From Symsagittifera roscoffensis (taxonomy: Eukaryota; Xenacoelomorpha; Acoela; Convolutidae): DNA of 64,000 bases. Made by a program: the position numbers and the translations under genes. The notes below the pieces were generated by a model, which searched no databases, was not told where the DNA came from, and saw only the letters and a list, made by a program, of their open reading frames with translations. Below are positions 30,848 through 40,158 of this stretch, one piece after another. Position 1 is the stretch's first letter. The number at the start of each line of letters is the position of its first letter. The DNA lies in the NCBI RefSeq assembly GCF_963678635.1, contig NC_087062.1:76624349-76688348 (forward strand), given 5' to 3'.

Positions 30848-33800
30848 ATGAGGCGGAGTAGGGTACCGGTGCTCGAAAAAAGGTCAAGTGGATCAAACAC
30901 GAAATATAATTCATCGCTGCGCGGAACGACATCAACGGGCCCAAAGATAACGAAGACGAACTTTTCAGTTAACATGGTCAGCACAAGGAGTACAGCGGAG
31001 AACAGGGCGAAAGAGGGCACGGAAGGGGAGCGAGTAGAACCCACCATCGAGATTGATCTAGAGACACCCGATCAAAGTGTGGATGAAACAAGGAAGATGG
31101 CGACAGAGTCAACTCCAATGCCCAATGCAGAGGAACCGAACCAGAAACCCATAGAGTTCTCACCGATAGATGACGCGGAAGATGCAATAGGCAACACCGA
31201 AGAAACGGTGAAAGAAGACTCTCAAGTAAAGAGGACATCTTTTACGGAAAAATTGGGAATAATGTTCGGAATAAAAACAAAAGAAAACGTGACTGAAGAA
31301 CCAAAAGCAGAAAGAGCACGAACGTTTGGGACAGTGAGCACGAAGACCTCAGAAGCCAATCCAAGAGAGGAACAAGCTAAAGCAGAGGCTACGGCCGAAG
31401 AGAGACCGACAGCTGACCATGAAGAGACTAACATTGAGCTGGGTGACTTGTTGGCGAAATTAAATCAGATTGACAAAAGACTTAAGCACAGTGAAGAAGA
31501 CAGAGAGGTGATAAAAAAGGAGATAAGATACAACAAGCACGAGTATCTAGACAGTTATTTTAACCTAGCTAAGGCAACAGATGAGAGACTCAAGGAAATG
31601 TCAGATAAGGTAGAAGCCACCAATGAAGAACGAGAAAAGAACATCAAAACAGACATGCAACAGTTGAAGAACCGATATGATGATGTCAACAGCCAATTAG
31701 GGAGCCTGGAAAGGAGAATGGACACAATGAGCAGGAGTCAAGCCGAGAGTTCGTGTGAAATACAGGCAAAGTTGGATGCAATCTTGAGAGGTTCTACTCC
31801 ACAAGAAAGACCGGCAGCGGATCGTACGCAAGGCACCAGAGTTGACTTTGCAGAACCACAAAGGAACAAACGACAATCGACACCGTTGCCCTTAACCAGG
31901 GGTGCGATAAGCATAGCACCAACAGCTGCGAAAACAATAATGAAGAATGGAACGTCGAATACAACGACTGCTCCGGGAGATTCAACAGCTAACAGCAACA
32001 CAGGACCGGATGCTATGACATGGGCCAGCACTTGGGAGATGATGAACAGGACTCTAGAGGCCTTCGCCACGAGGAACACTGACTCGAGCGACAGGAGAGA
32101 GGGAAAATCAAGAAAGACATTCAAGAAGCCAAAAGAATTCAAGGACGACTCCGATGGATGCATTGACACTTGGGTGGAAGTGATGAGATTACATCTAGAA
32201 CAAGATAACTTGAGTGACGAAAGACAAGCATGTACAGCCATACTGAGCAACTTGGAAGGAACGGCATTAAAATGCGTGGTCGCAAAGAAGGAGGAAGAAC
32301 GCGACACCGCGGACAAGATCTTCGAGATATTGCTGAATCGGTTCGGGTCAGGCATGAAGGGTCACCAAGCGATGATGCGATTTGAAAAGAGAAGGCAGAG
32401 GGACGACGAGTCAATAGATCGGTTCCTAGATGACCTCGAGAGCTTGAGAAGGAGGAGTGACCCAGAGGAGTCGACAAATAGACGGAACTTTAGCATTGCC
32501 TCGAAGTTCATCGATGGGGTGAAAAGTGATGACTTAAGGACAATGTTAGCAACATACTACACATTGTCGAAGGACAGCGCACCCACCCCAGAAGAAATGA
32601 GACAGAAATCAAGAGAATACATGCTGATGAAACCTAAGAAGTACTCATATTCCGAAAACAGGAACACGCAAGGGGGAAGCCAACCCCAGAGGTCATCATG
32701 GTACAAACCTAGAGATGATATGGACAAGCGCAGATCATGCGCGAACTGCGGGTCAGCGGATCATCATGTGGCTGACTGTACAACGTACAAACAAGGCATG
32801 AAGAGCCTAGGTTATGCACCGGATGAAGAGGATATGAGCCAGATGGAGGAACACGAGTACTATAACGGCTTAATCATCAAGATAGGCGCCAGATGCTTCT
32901 TCTGTAACCAGGAGGGGCACTTCAGAATGGATTGTCCCTTGTTCTGGGAAGCGGTCAAGGACCAGAATCACCCCAAACATAAGTTGGCATTAGCGGCGGT
33001 GCAGAATCAGCGGAACAGGCAAAACGAGTTTGAATCTAGGAACTTGGGGGCACCAAACACCGAATTGCCGACGAAGACAGTGAAAGCTGTGACACATGTT
33101 AGCGGTGCGTTAGAGTCCGCGGCCGGAAGCTCTCTAGAGATAAATTATGAGAAAGCGGCGACGGAAGCAATTGCCAAAGTGAAACAAGATCTGGCTGCGA
33201 AAGAAATAGAGCAACGACTAAAGTTGGAGATCGAAAGACAGAATTTTAACGGAGCATTAACCGGATCGAACTCAATACCAGAGGCTAGAACGGGCTCAAT
33301 GAAGACCGGGAATTGTAACACCGTGAAAATGGTGACAGGTAAACCTTTTGGAATATCGAAAATCGGAGCAAGAATAATGTCGATAATCACAGTGGGCGGA
33401 CACGAGGTAACCAGAAACTTGAGCGAGCCGAGCGACCAGACGATAATGCACATTGACGTGTATGCAGACTACTTGAGTGGAATAAGTCCACAAACGACTT
33501 CTAGAGCGCTCAGGGCACTACTCACGAGAGGGGGCAGCAAATCGGTACGTGTTGATAATAGGTACACTGAAGCTTATGGTCCACACGAGGTCATGCTAAA
33601 TATAGATGGAATCAACATCTATACCAAGACGATGATAACATGCGACGAAGACCTAATTGGACAAATCTATGTAGGGAAAGAAGAGTTGAAAGTAAGATCG
33701 ATCGGACACTGTGCCATGCTTGAAGAAGATGCAATGCACATCGGGACGGAAGCAGACGTGACAGGGCACGTGCTAGACATAAATGGCAAAAAGACTCAGT

Positions 33801-35902
33801 TGCGTGGATTACTTGACACGGGAGCAGTCTTGAGCGTCATACCAATCGAAACATGGGAAAAGATGGGCTTTGACAAAGGTGACTTGATAGACTCGAGAAT
33901 ACGGCTGTCAGCTGCAAACAAAGGGGCCCTACGGGTGCTGGGCAGGACGCCGATAATAGCCCTCAATTTGGGGGAACGTAACCTGTGGATGAGCTTCATC
34001 GTGGTAGAAAACCTAGATGAATCTGACCAATTCATTTTGGGCAGAGACTTCATCAGGAATTTCGACGTAACGATTGATCTAAATAATGCAATGTTCAGGA
34101 TACGGAACCCGGATAGGAGGTACGCAATCAAACCGGTAAATTTAATAATGGCGAATGAAAACAAAGCACCGGTATTCTTGAGTAGGAGAGTGAGGTTAAA
34201 AGCTAATGAAGCGGCAATCGTAAGCTTGAGGATGAAAAATTATAATGAACTAAGTGACAACAAGCAAGTGTGTATAGTTCCGAATCCCAATAGTCAAAGC
34301 GCTGCTGTTTTAGGAAGATCATTTTCGATAACGAAGAGCGGCCTCTGCGTCAGTGTCTTGTTGAATACCCTTGATATACCGATCACGATACAGAGAGGGA
34401 GGAAGCTGGGATATGCTTTACCGGTTAAAACTCGATATGAAACAATTGAAAACTCAAAACAAAATGAAGTTGTTGATTGTCCCAACCACAGGGACAAAAT
34501 TTGTATCTTGAGACGATTGCAGAGAATAAAAGATTCTTCAGGTCTTATCAAATCACTTAAGTCAGAAACGGACGATGGGCTTTCGAGCTGTTCGAACTTT
34601 CCAGAGCGACCCACACTAGATGAAATGCAAACTGATAAACCGGTTCTGCCGGAGATTGAACATTTAAGGGGCAAACTGAAAGATGAACAGCTCGAAGCTA
34701 TCAAGGACGTACTAGAGCGGAACGAGGAGGTTTTTTCAAGGCATAAGGCGGATATCGGGTGTTGTAATTTTGTTGAACATGAAATAGAACTTGAGGAAAA
34801 CGCGGTGCCACACAGGGAGGGGGCGAGGCGCATGACCCCACACAAATCGGACGCGTGTAGAAAAGAAATCGAAACGTTACTAGAGTATGACATGATAGAA
34901 CCATCCAAGTCACCGTGGGCGTGTGGAGTAGTGATGGCCAAAAAGAAAGGCGACCAGTTAAGGTTTTGTTGTGACTTTCGATACCTGAACTCCGTCACGG
35001 TGAAGGATGCCTATCCCATACCTAGAATTGATGAGAGCCTCTCGAAGTTAGGTGATGCGAAATTTTTTACGACTCTTGATTTAGGCTCGGCCTTTTGGCA
35101 GGTACCATTAAGGAAGCAAGACAGGGACAAGACAGGGTTCGCCTGCGAGTTGGGTCTGTTTCAATGGAAACGGATGCCGTTTGGACTCTGCAATGCAACA
35201 GCCACGTTTCAGCGGCTGATGGCACACGCGTTGATAGGCGTGACGAAGAAGTACGGCAACCTGGTAATGTGCTACGTGGACGACGTGGTAATAGCAACGC
35301 CGACACTAGAAGACCACATCGAGAGGCTTGACGAGGTGTTCGCGTGCATGAAAAGATCGGGGCTGAAGTGTAAACCATCAAAGTGCGAGATACTCAAGGA
35401 CTCGATTAAATACTTGGGAAGGATGGTAGATAAGCACGGCATCAGACCTGATCCAGACGCCGTGGAAGCAGTCCTAACCTGGAAATCACCGAAGACGGAG
35501 CACCAGCTGATGAGCTTCCTGGGTTTCGCCAACTATTATAGAGAATTCATCAAGGGCTATGCGGACAAGGTATACCCGATGCAACAACTAATGAGACATA
35601 AGGGCAAGAAGTTCACGTGGAACAACGCGGCAGAAGAGTCATTCCAGAGAATAAAGAAAGAGCTATGTGAGGCACCAGTACTGGGTATGCCGACAGAGAA
35701 GGGGATGTACGTGCTAGACACGGACGCGTCAGTAGTCGCTATTTCTGGGATTCTCCATCAAGAACAAGAATGGAATGGGAAGACAGTCTTGAGACCAATA
35801 GCATACGGGAGCAAGGTCCTAAGTGACACAGAAATGAAGTACGGAGCACCGAAAGCAGAGATGTTCGCGGTGGTCACCTTTGTCGAAAAATACAGAGCAT
35901 AA
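30848..35902 (+). CDS. Gag-protease-RT-RNase H polyprotein, first part (ends at premature TAA)
   Basis: 1,684 codons from ATG 30848. Residues about 190-320 form a long charged coiled coil. About 440-600 is the Retrotrans_gag capsid domain (WVEVMRLHLEQDN to FEILLNRFG to FIDGV). Two CCHC zinc knuckles follow near 630 (CANCGSADHHVADC) and 683 (CFFCNQEGHFRMDC). An aspartic protease has LLDTGAVLSVI near 990 and ILGRDF near 1060. RT spans about 1340-1560, with LRFCCDFRYLN, TLDLGSAFWQ, MPFGLCNA and YVDD at about 1476. RNase H starts VLDTDASVVAISGIL and carries the AEMFAVV Glu. Gag and Pol share one frame, with no frameshift. The TAA at 35900-35902 falls in RNase H where relatives have Tyr, and the same frame continues after it. 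Either a point lesion or readthrough; lesion is more likely. Confidence 0.92.
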   Translation: MRRSRVPVLEKRSSGSNTKYNSSLRGTTSTGPKITKTNFSVNMVSTRSTAENRAKEGTEGERVEPTIEIDLETPDQSVDETRKMATESTPMPNAEEPNQKPIEFSPIDDAEDAIGNTEETVKEDSQVKRTSFTEKLGIMFGIKTKENVTEEPKAERARTFGTVSTKTSEANPREEQAKAEATAEERPTADHEETNIELGDLLAKLNQIDKRLKHSEEDREVIKKEIRYNKHEYLDSYFNLAKATDERLKEMSDKVEATNEEREKNIKTDMQQLKNRYDDVNSQLGSLERRMDTMSRSQAESSCEIQAKLDAILRGSTPQERPAADRTQGTRVDFAEPQRNKRQSTPLPLTRGAISIAPTAAKTIMKNGTSNTTTAPGDSTANSNTGPDAMTWASTWEMMNRTLEAFATRNTDSSDRREGKSRKTFKKPKEFKDDSDGCIDTWVEVMRLHLEQDNLSDERQACTAILSNLEGTALKCVVAKKEEERDTADKIFEILLNRFGSGMKGHQAMMRFEKRRQRDDESIDRFLDDLESLRRRSDPEESTNRRNFSIASKFIDGVKSDDLRTMLATYYTLSKDSAPTPEEMRQKSREYMLMKPKKYSYSENRNTQGGSQPQRSSWYKPRDDMDKRRSCANCGSADHHVADCTTYKQGMKSLGYAPDEEDMSQMEEHEYYNGLIIKIGARCFFCNQEGHFRMDCPLFWEAVKDQNHPKHKLALAAVQNQRNRQNEFESRNLGAPNTELPTKTVKAVTHVSGALESAAGSSLEINYEKAATEAIAKVKQDLAAKEIEQRLKLEIERQNFNGALTGSNSIPEARTGSMKTGNCNTVKMVTGKPFGISKIGARIMSIITVGGHEVTRNLSEPSDQTIMHIDVYADYLSGISPQTTSRALRALLTRGGSKSVRVDNRYTEAYGPHEVMLNIDGINIYTKTMITCDEDLIGQIYVGKEELKVRSIGHCAMLEEDAMHIGTEADVTGHVLDINGKKTQLRGLLDTGAVLSVIPIETWEKMGFDKGDLIDSRIRLSAANKGALRVLGRTPIIALNLGERNLWMSFIVVENLDESDQFILGRDFIRNFDVTIDLNNAMFRIRNPDRRYAIKPVNLIMANENKAPVFLSRRVRLKANEAAIVSLRMKNYNELSDNKQVCIVPNPNSQSAAVLGRSFSITKSGLCVSVLLNTLDIPITIQRGRKLGYALPVKTRYETIENSKQNEVVDCPNHRDKICILRRLQRIKDSSGLIKSLKSETDDGLSSCSNFPERPTLDEMQTDKPVLPEIEHLRGKLKDEQLEAIKDVLERNEEVFSRHKADIGCCNFVEHEIELEENAVPHREGARRMTPHKSDACRKEIETLLEYDMIEPSKSPWACGVVMAKKKGDQLRFCCDFRYLNSVTVKDAYPIPRIDESLSKLGDAKFFTTLDLGSAFWQVPLRKQDRDKTGFACELGLFQWKRMPFGLCNATATFQRLMAHALIGVTKKYGNLVMCYVDDVVIATPTLEDHIERLDEVFACMKRSGLKCKPSKCEILKDSIKYLGRMVDKHGIRPDPDAVEAVLTWKSPKTEHQLMSFLGFANYYREFIKGYADKVYPMQQLMRHKGKKFTWNNAAEESFQRIKKELCEAPVLGMPTEKGMYVLDTDASVVAISGILHQEQEWNGKTVLRPIAYGSKVLSDTEMKYGAPKAEMFAVVTFVEKYRA

Positions 35903-38900
35903 CTAGGCAGTGAGCCCTTCAAGCTGCGAGTCGACAACCGAGCACTAAGCTGGCTGAAAACGTACTCAATGGACCAGAGCTATATTGGGAGGTGGATAGT
36001 TCGCTTGGATGGATACAACATGATAATTGAGCACAGAACACGAGATAAACATCAAAATGCTGACAGCTTGAGTAAGAAGACGGAGTTCTACGAGAGGCAA
36101 GAACAAAGAGAGGCGGACAGACCTGAGATCAAAGACGGCTTCTCCTTCATGGACAAAGAAACGTACGACAGTCTTCCACTCACGAGATGGCTGGACAAAT
36201 CAGGCAAACCGATTGAAGATCATCCCGAATTGCCGAAAGAGCATCTTGAAAAGACCATCTTGAAGAAAAGCAGAGGGATTCCGATAGGAATCATGCTCAA
36301 GTCCAAGATCGTGAGGGAAACACTTAAGGCAAAAGGTTATGATCTCATCCTGGTAGAGGAGGGAACGGTCCGAATAGATGAAGACTTAATGAGGTTGCTT
36401 GAGAAACTATCAGATGACAAGCCCGTGATCCAAGGGAAAGGTCAGGAGGCACCGGAACTAACCATACTTCGGAGAGAAGAAACAGTGAACAATACTGACG
36501 TCCCAAAAGGAAGCATCACTGATAGCAAGGAAGTTGTGCGATCACTAGTTGAAAAAATCCCCGAAAAAATTCTGGAACAGACAAAAGTCAGGGATAAGAA
36601 AGTAACATTCAGAGAAGAAGTTGAACACCTGGGACTAGATCAAGAGTCCGGGGAGTGGTCCAGATTCATGGAAGAAGGCGAAACCGGAGAAGGGAAATTG
36701 TCCGGGGAGCGTGAAGAATGGGATGAAGACTCGGATGAGAGCAGCGAAGACCAAGACAGTCTATGCATGATACTGGCGGAAGAGAAGATAAGACAGCACG
36801 ACAGGGAATTACAGACGGATCCATCTTCAGGGACGTACAATCTGGAAATACAAGAGGTACGAGGTGGTGAAGAGCTCGAGAAAATAGCAGTTTCAAGAAA
36901 ACCACTAAGGGAACTATCGTGCAACTCAAACGTCAGAACGAATCTGGTACCAGAAGACGACATGAAAATCGTGAAAAGGATGATATGTGTGAAGCTGAGC
37001 GATGACATCCACAACCCTGGTGAAATGAATGGACAGATCATGGCGCTAAAGGAGCACGTTAAGGCGAGATACAGGCTGTCTGACCTAATAAGGGCCCAGA
37101 AGAATGACAAAATGACAAGTAACCTCTCCAAATGGATCCATTCGGGAGTCAAGGAGAAGGGGGAACTTGAGGAAGACAGCTACAAGATCTTGAGCCAGTT
37201 CTACAAAGAAAAGAGAGATTTACTTTATCACACAGCTGAAGGGGTGGTAGCGTGCAAGAGAAGAGATGAGGAAAAAATATTACACAAACACAACCTCATC
37301 ATACTACCACAACTGTACCAAACGGAAGTGCTTTTCAGATCACACGACCAGATGGGCCATCAGGGGATAGATAAAGTACAACAAAGGATACTTCACAGGT
37401 TTGACTGGCCGGGAATGAGAAAATCTTGCGAGAGGTGGGTGAATGCCTGCCTAGCATGCCTTCAAGTAAAAGACCCAAGGAAGATGAAGTTTCCCCTCAA
37501 GTCTGTCGAGAGTTCGGAATTCAATGAAGTGGTGCAGATAGACCATCAGAAAATCTGCATGACGGAGTCGGGTTATAACCAAATACTAGTTATAATAGAT
37601 CACTTCACCAAGTTGGCGGAAGCGGTTCCGTGCCAGACAGCCTCAGCAGAGGAGACATGTGATCACCTGATAACGCATTGGATATCGCGATATGGTTGTC
37701 CAATGAATTTCCAGTCAGACAACGGCAAGGCTTTTGTGGGGGACTTGACAAAAGAATTGATGAAGAGATCACACATTGCTCAAGCACACTCGACGACCTA
37801 TCATCCACAGACCAATGGGTTGGTAGAGAGACAGAACAGGACACTGGTCAACATGCTCAGGGTGTACTGCTCGAGATACATGACGGACTGGGACAAATAC
37901 CTGCCACAAGTAGTAGGAGCCTATAATAGTACTCAGCACTCAACGACGGGTATCAGTCCTTTCATGATGTTGACAGGCAGGGAAAGGGCAATGCCTCTAA
38001 CATTCTTCTACCCGGAGTACGAGGGGAAGAGGACGTCAACTCAAGCATACGTGAAGGAAGCGATCAAAAGACAACAAGAGCTAAACGAGCTATGTCGGAG
38101 AAACACGGCGCAAGCGCAAATGAGGCAACGCAAGAAATATGACGAAAAGATACTAAGAGCAAAGCCATACGAAGTGGGCCAATACGTGTGGGTTTTCCAA
38201 AATGTCATACCGCCCAAGGGAACAAAGAAACTACTCAAGAAATGGAGAGGACCGTTCATGATTACGGAAGTACATCAACAAGGAAGGTTCTATCGCTTGA
38301 GTACAGGGCGAGCAGCACATTACGAAAATCTGAAGCCTCACATTCCGTCTCCGGAGGACTGGTGCCTGCCAAAAGACATGGAAGGTCTTGAGTACCTGGT
38401 GGTGGAACCAGCGTGCGAAGTGAATGAGAAAGGCACTAGAGAGAAAAATGATGGTAATGAGAACTTGAGTTTGGACGACAACGAAAAGATAGAAGTGGAG
38501 TCGGATGCAGGTTCATTTGTAGAAGAAGACTGGAACGATCCCGAGCAAAACGAGGTACCGAAGTGGATGGAACCGGACCGACCAACACCACCGGAAACCA
38601 GGACGGGCAATCGTAAACGAACAGGTATGAGGTACAATAGGTACGGGGATGACTTCTTGATCGATAAGATACAGCCAGACAAGTTGGGCGATGAACTACT
38701 AAGCGCAGGCGAACTGGAGGCCGAAGAGGAATGGCAAGTGATTGACGATGGTGGAAATTATCCGCAGGATGATTACTCGACGCCAGAATTGGAGACGGAT
38801 CTCGAGCAGAGTGAAATAGAAAGGAGGGAGAACACGAACTTGAGGATTCTAGAGTGGATGCGTGATGTCAAGGACGAGAGCCGCGAAGGACAAAGCATTC

Positions 38901-39655
38901 AGCAAATCGATGTATCAGCAGCAAATTACATGAAGACAGAGGACCCTCTTTTCGGATGGACAGCAACAGACAGGCCACTGGACATCCCTAAGGACAATTC
39001 AGACCCGACTACATCGACGGGGACGTCGATAAATATTTTTGTCCGGGGAGTGGGGGTAGGACTTACCCACACCGAAAATTTGATGATAAAGAAGCTCAAG
39101 GAAGTGAGGGAAACAAGCGGATTGGAACTGGAGGAAGAAGAACCAGAGCCTACCATAAGAAGGAATTTCAAAACGAAATTCGAAATACCCAATGAATACT
39201 CAGAGAACATCATGATAACGGATAGCGACTTCATCCTGTCAAACAGGACCAGCGCGATCTGCATCACGGCGGACATGAGTTTCAAATCAAGATTGGAGGC
39301 TGACTTCAAAAGAGAGTACCAGAACGTAGAGTTTCTGTTTAGACAGAGGCCAGGACTGGGAGGCATGGCAGCGCTTCCACCGTCAGTGGCACAGGTCCCG
39401 GGCAAATACCTCTGCTTCCTAGTAACGAGAGTCAACGACAGAAACACAATTGATCCCGAACACGTGATATTGGCACTGACAAGACTACGTGACTTCATGA
39501 TTGAAAGAGGAATAGTGGAGGTCTCGATGCCGGTGTACGACCCAAACAGGGGCAAACTGAGCTCGAGGGAATTGTACGCTATCCTACATGTGGTCTTTGC
39601 AGAAACAGAGATAATGGTGCATCTTCACAAGAAGTACTACTTGAGCATCGCCTGA
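35903..39655 (+). CDS. RNase H end-integrase-macrodomain-like part of the polyprotein
   Basis: Same frame as the part before the TAA; the first ATG is at 35969. It opens with the rest of RNase H (LRVDNRALSWL, HQNADSLSK). After an acidic linker of about 350 residues comes integrase. The zinc module is HDQMGHQGIDK then CERWVNACLAC. The catalytic D,D,E appear as QIDHQK, FQSDNGKAF and LVERQNRTL, with YHPQTNGL before the Glu. The C-terminal GPY/F module reads KKWRGPFMITEV. No chromodomain follows. A disordered acidic stretch then leads to the last 150 residues, which resemble a macrodomain (separate entry). All integrase catalytic residues are present. Stop TGA at 39653-39655. Confidence 0.9.
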   Translation, partial: LGSEPFKLRVDNRALSWLKTYSMDQSYIGRWIVRLDGYNMIIEHRTRDKHQNADSLSKKTEFYERQEQREADRPEIKDGFSFMDKETYDSLPLTRWLDKSGKPIEDHPELPKEHLEKTILKKSRGIPIGIMLKSKIVRETLKAKGYDLILVEEGTVRIDEDLMRLLEKLSDDKPVIQGKGQEAPELTILRREETVNNTDVPKGSITDSKEVVRSLVEKIPEKILEQTKVRDKKVTFREEVEHLGLDQESGEWSRFMEEGETGEGKLSGEREEWDEDSDESSEDQDSLCMILAEEKIRQHDRELQTDPSSGTYNLEIQEVRGGEELEKIAVSRKPLRELSCNSNVRTNLVPEDDMKIVKRMICVKLSDDIHNPGEMNGQIMALKEHVKARYRLSDLIRAQKNDKMTSNLSKWIHSGVKEKGELEEDSYKILSQFYKEKRDLLYHTAEGVVACKRRDEEKILHKHNLIILPQLYQTEVLFRSHDQMGHQGIDKVQQRILHRFDWPGMRKSCERWVNACLACLQVKDPRKMKFPLKSVESSEFNEVVQIDHQKICMTESGYNQILVIIDHFTKLAEAVPCQTASAEETCDHLITHWISRYGCPMNFQSDNGKAFVGDLTKELMKRSHIAQAHSTTYHPQTNGLVERQNRTLVNMLRVYCSRYMTDWDKYLPQVVGAYNSTQHSTTGISPFMMLTGRERAMPLTFFYPEYEGKRTSTQAYVKEAIKRQQELNELCRRNTAQAQMRQRKKYDEKILRAKPYEVGQYVWVFQNVIPPKGTKKLLKKWRGPFMITEVHQQGRFYRLSTGRAAHYENLKPHIPSPEDWCLPKDMEGLEYLVVEPACEVNEKGTREKNDGNENLSLDDNEKIEVESDAGSFVEEDWNDPEQNEVPKWMEPDRPTPPETRTGNRKRTGMRYNRYGDDFLIDKIQPDKLGDELLSAGELEAEEEWQVIDDGGNYPQDDYSTPELETDLEQSEIERRENTNLRILEWMRDVKDESREGQSIQQIDVSAANYMKTEDPLFGWTATDRPLDIPKDNSDPTTSTGTSINIFVRGVGVGLTHTENLMIKKLKEVRETSGLELEEEEPEPTIRRNFKTKFEIPNEYSENIMITDSDFILSNRTSAICITADMSFKSRLEADFKREYQNVEFLFRQRPGLGGMAALPPSVAQVPGKYLCFLVTRVNDRNTIDPEHVILALTRLRDFMIERGIVEVSMPVYDPNRGKLSSRELYAILHVVFAETEIMVHLHKKYYLSIA
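39203..39652 (+). other. Macrodomain-like (TARG1/OARD1-type) module at the Pol C-terminus
   Basis: The last 150 residues of the polyprotein follow the order of small macrodomains of the TARG1/OARD1 group. A first strand ends in S-D-F (IMITDSDFILSN), equivalent to the G-D-L/I-F motif that contacts adenine. Next comes SAICITAD, a helix LEADFKREY, a strand GKYLCFLVTR, a helix of about 20 residues, EVSMPVYDPNRGKL where the family has its S-M-P-x-x-G-x-G loop, and a final helix plus IMVHLHKKYY. The length equals that of the family. By my alignment the TARG1 catalytic Lys is Arg and the catalytic Asp is Gly, and the glycine-rich loop is altered, so hydrolysis is unlikely; ADP-ribose or nucleic-acid binding may remain. 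Recognition is from memory of the family and needs a structure search. Confidence 0.6.
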
Positions 39656-40158
39656 GTCGGGTACATGGAGGTATCAGGTCGGGTGTGAGGGAGGAGTCTT
39701 GAGTTAGGTACTGGGGTGCGGCGCAGGTAAAAGGATCTTAAGATGTGATTGGCATGACAATTGAATTTTAAAAGAAAGAATTGATGGTGCTAAAACATAC
39801 AATGAATCTGCATGTTCTTAAAGGAAAATCCAATCGAATTGCTTTAAGTGATATGAGAATGATAAGATTTTAACCATATGGGTAGAAGGGGGGTCTCTAG
39901 GTTAGGAACGTGACATGCTAAGTTTTAATAAGCTTTCTGTTTTCAGATCGAGTTTGAAAAACAAAGTTGAAAATCCAACTACACTCAAGCGAGAAACAAA
40001 AAGAGAGAATCTTGATTGAACACGCGATAATCCGAATCTACAGCAAGTAGTTGCAAGAGAACATTTCTAGAGAATTCTTGAATTGGGTAATACTTGAGTT
40101 GGTAAGGTAATTCTTGAGCTGGTTAACATCTACCTATATACATCCCGAAGTTGCAAAA
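39656..40158 (+). other. Spacer between Pol and ORF2 of element A
   Basis: 503 bp without a coding signal. It holds the splice acceptor at 39946 and two CTTGAG motifs close to the ORF2 start. No internal promoter is recognised. Confidence 0.5.
39932..39946 (+). promoter_or_regulatory. Candidate 3' splice acceptor for the ORF2 message
   Basis: GCTTTCTGTTTTCAG, a pyrimidine-rich tract ending in CAG, lies 213 bp before the ATG at 40159. It is the best acceptor I see between the two genes and would allow a spliced subgenomic RNA, as used for env in errantiviruses and retroviruses. Confidence 0.5.

Noticed and set aside
35900-35906. Programmed readthrough of TAA-CTAG as a Gag-Pol control
   Set aside because: It lies in the middle of RNase H, not between Gag and Pol, so readthrough would serve no normal ratio control; a point lesion is simpler.
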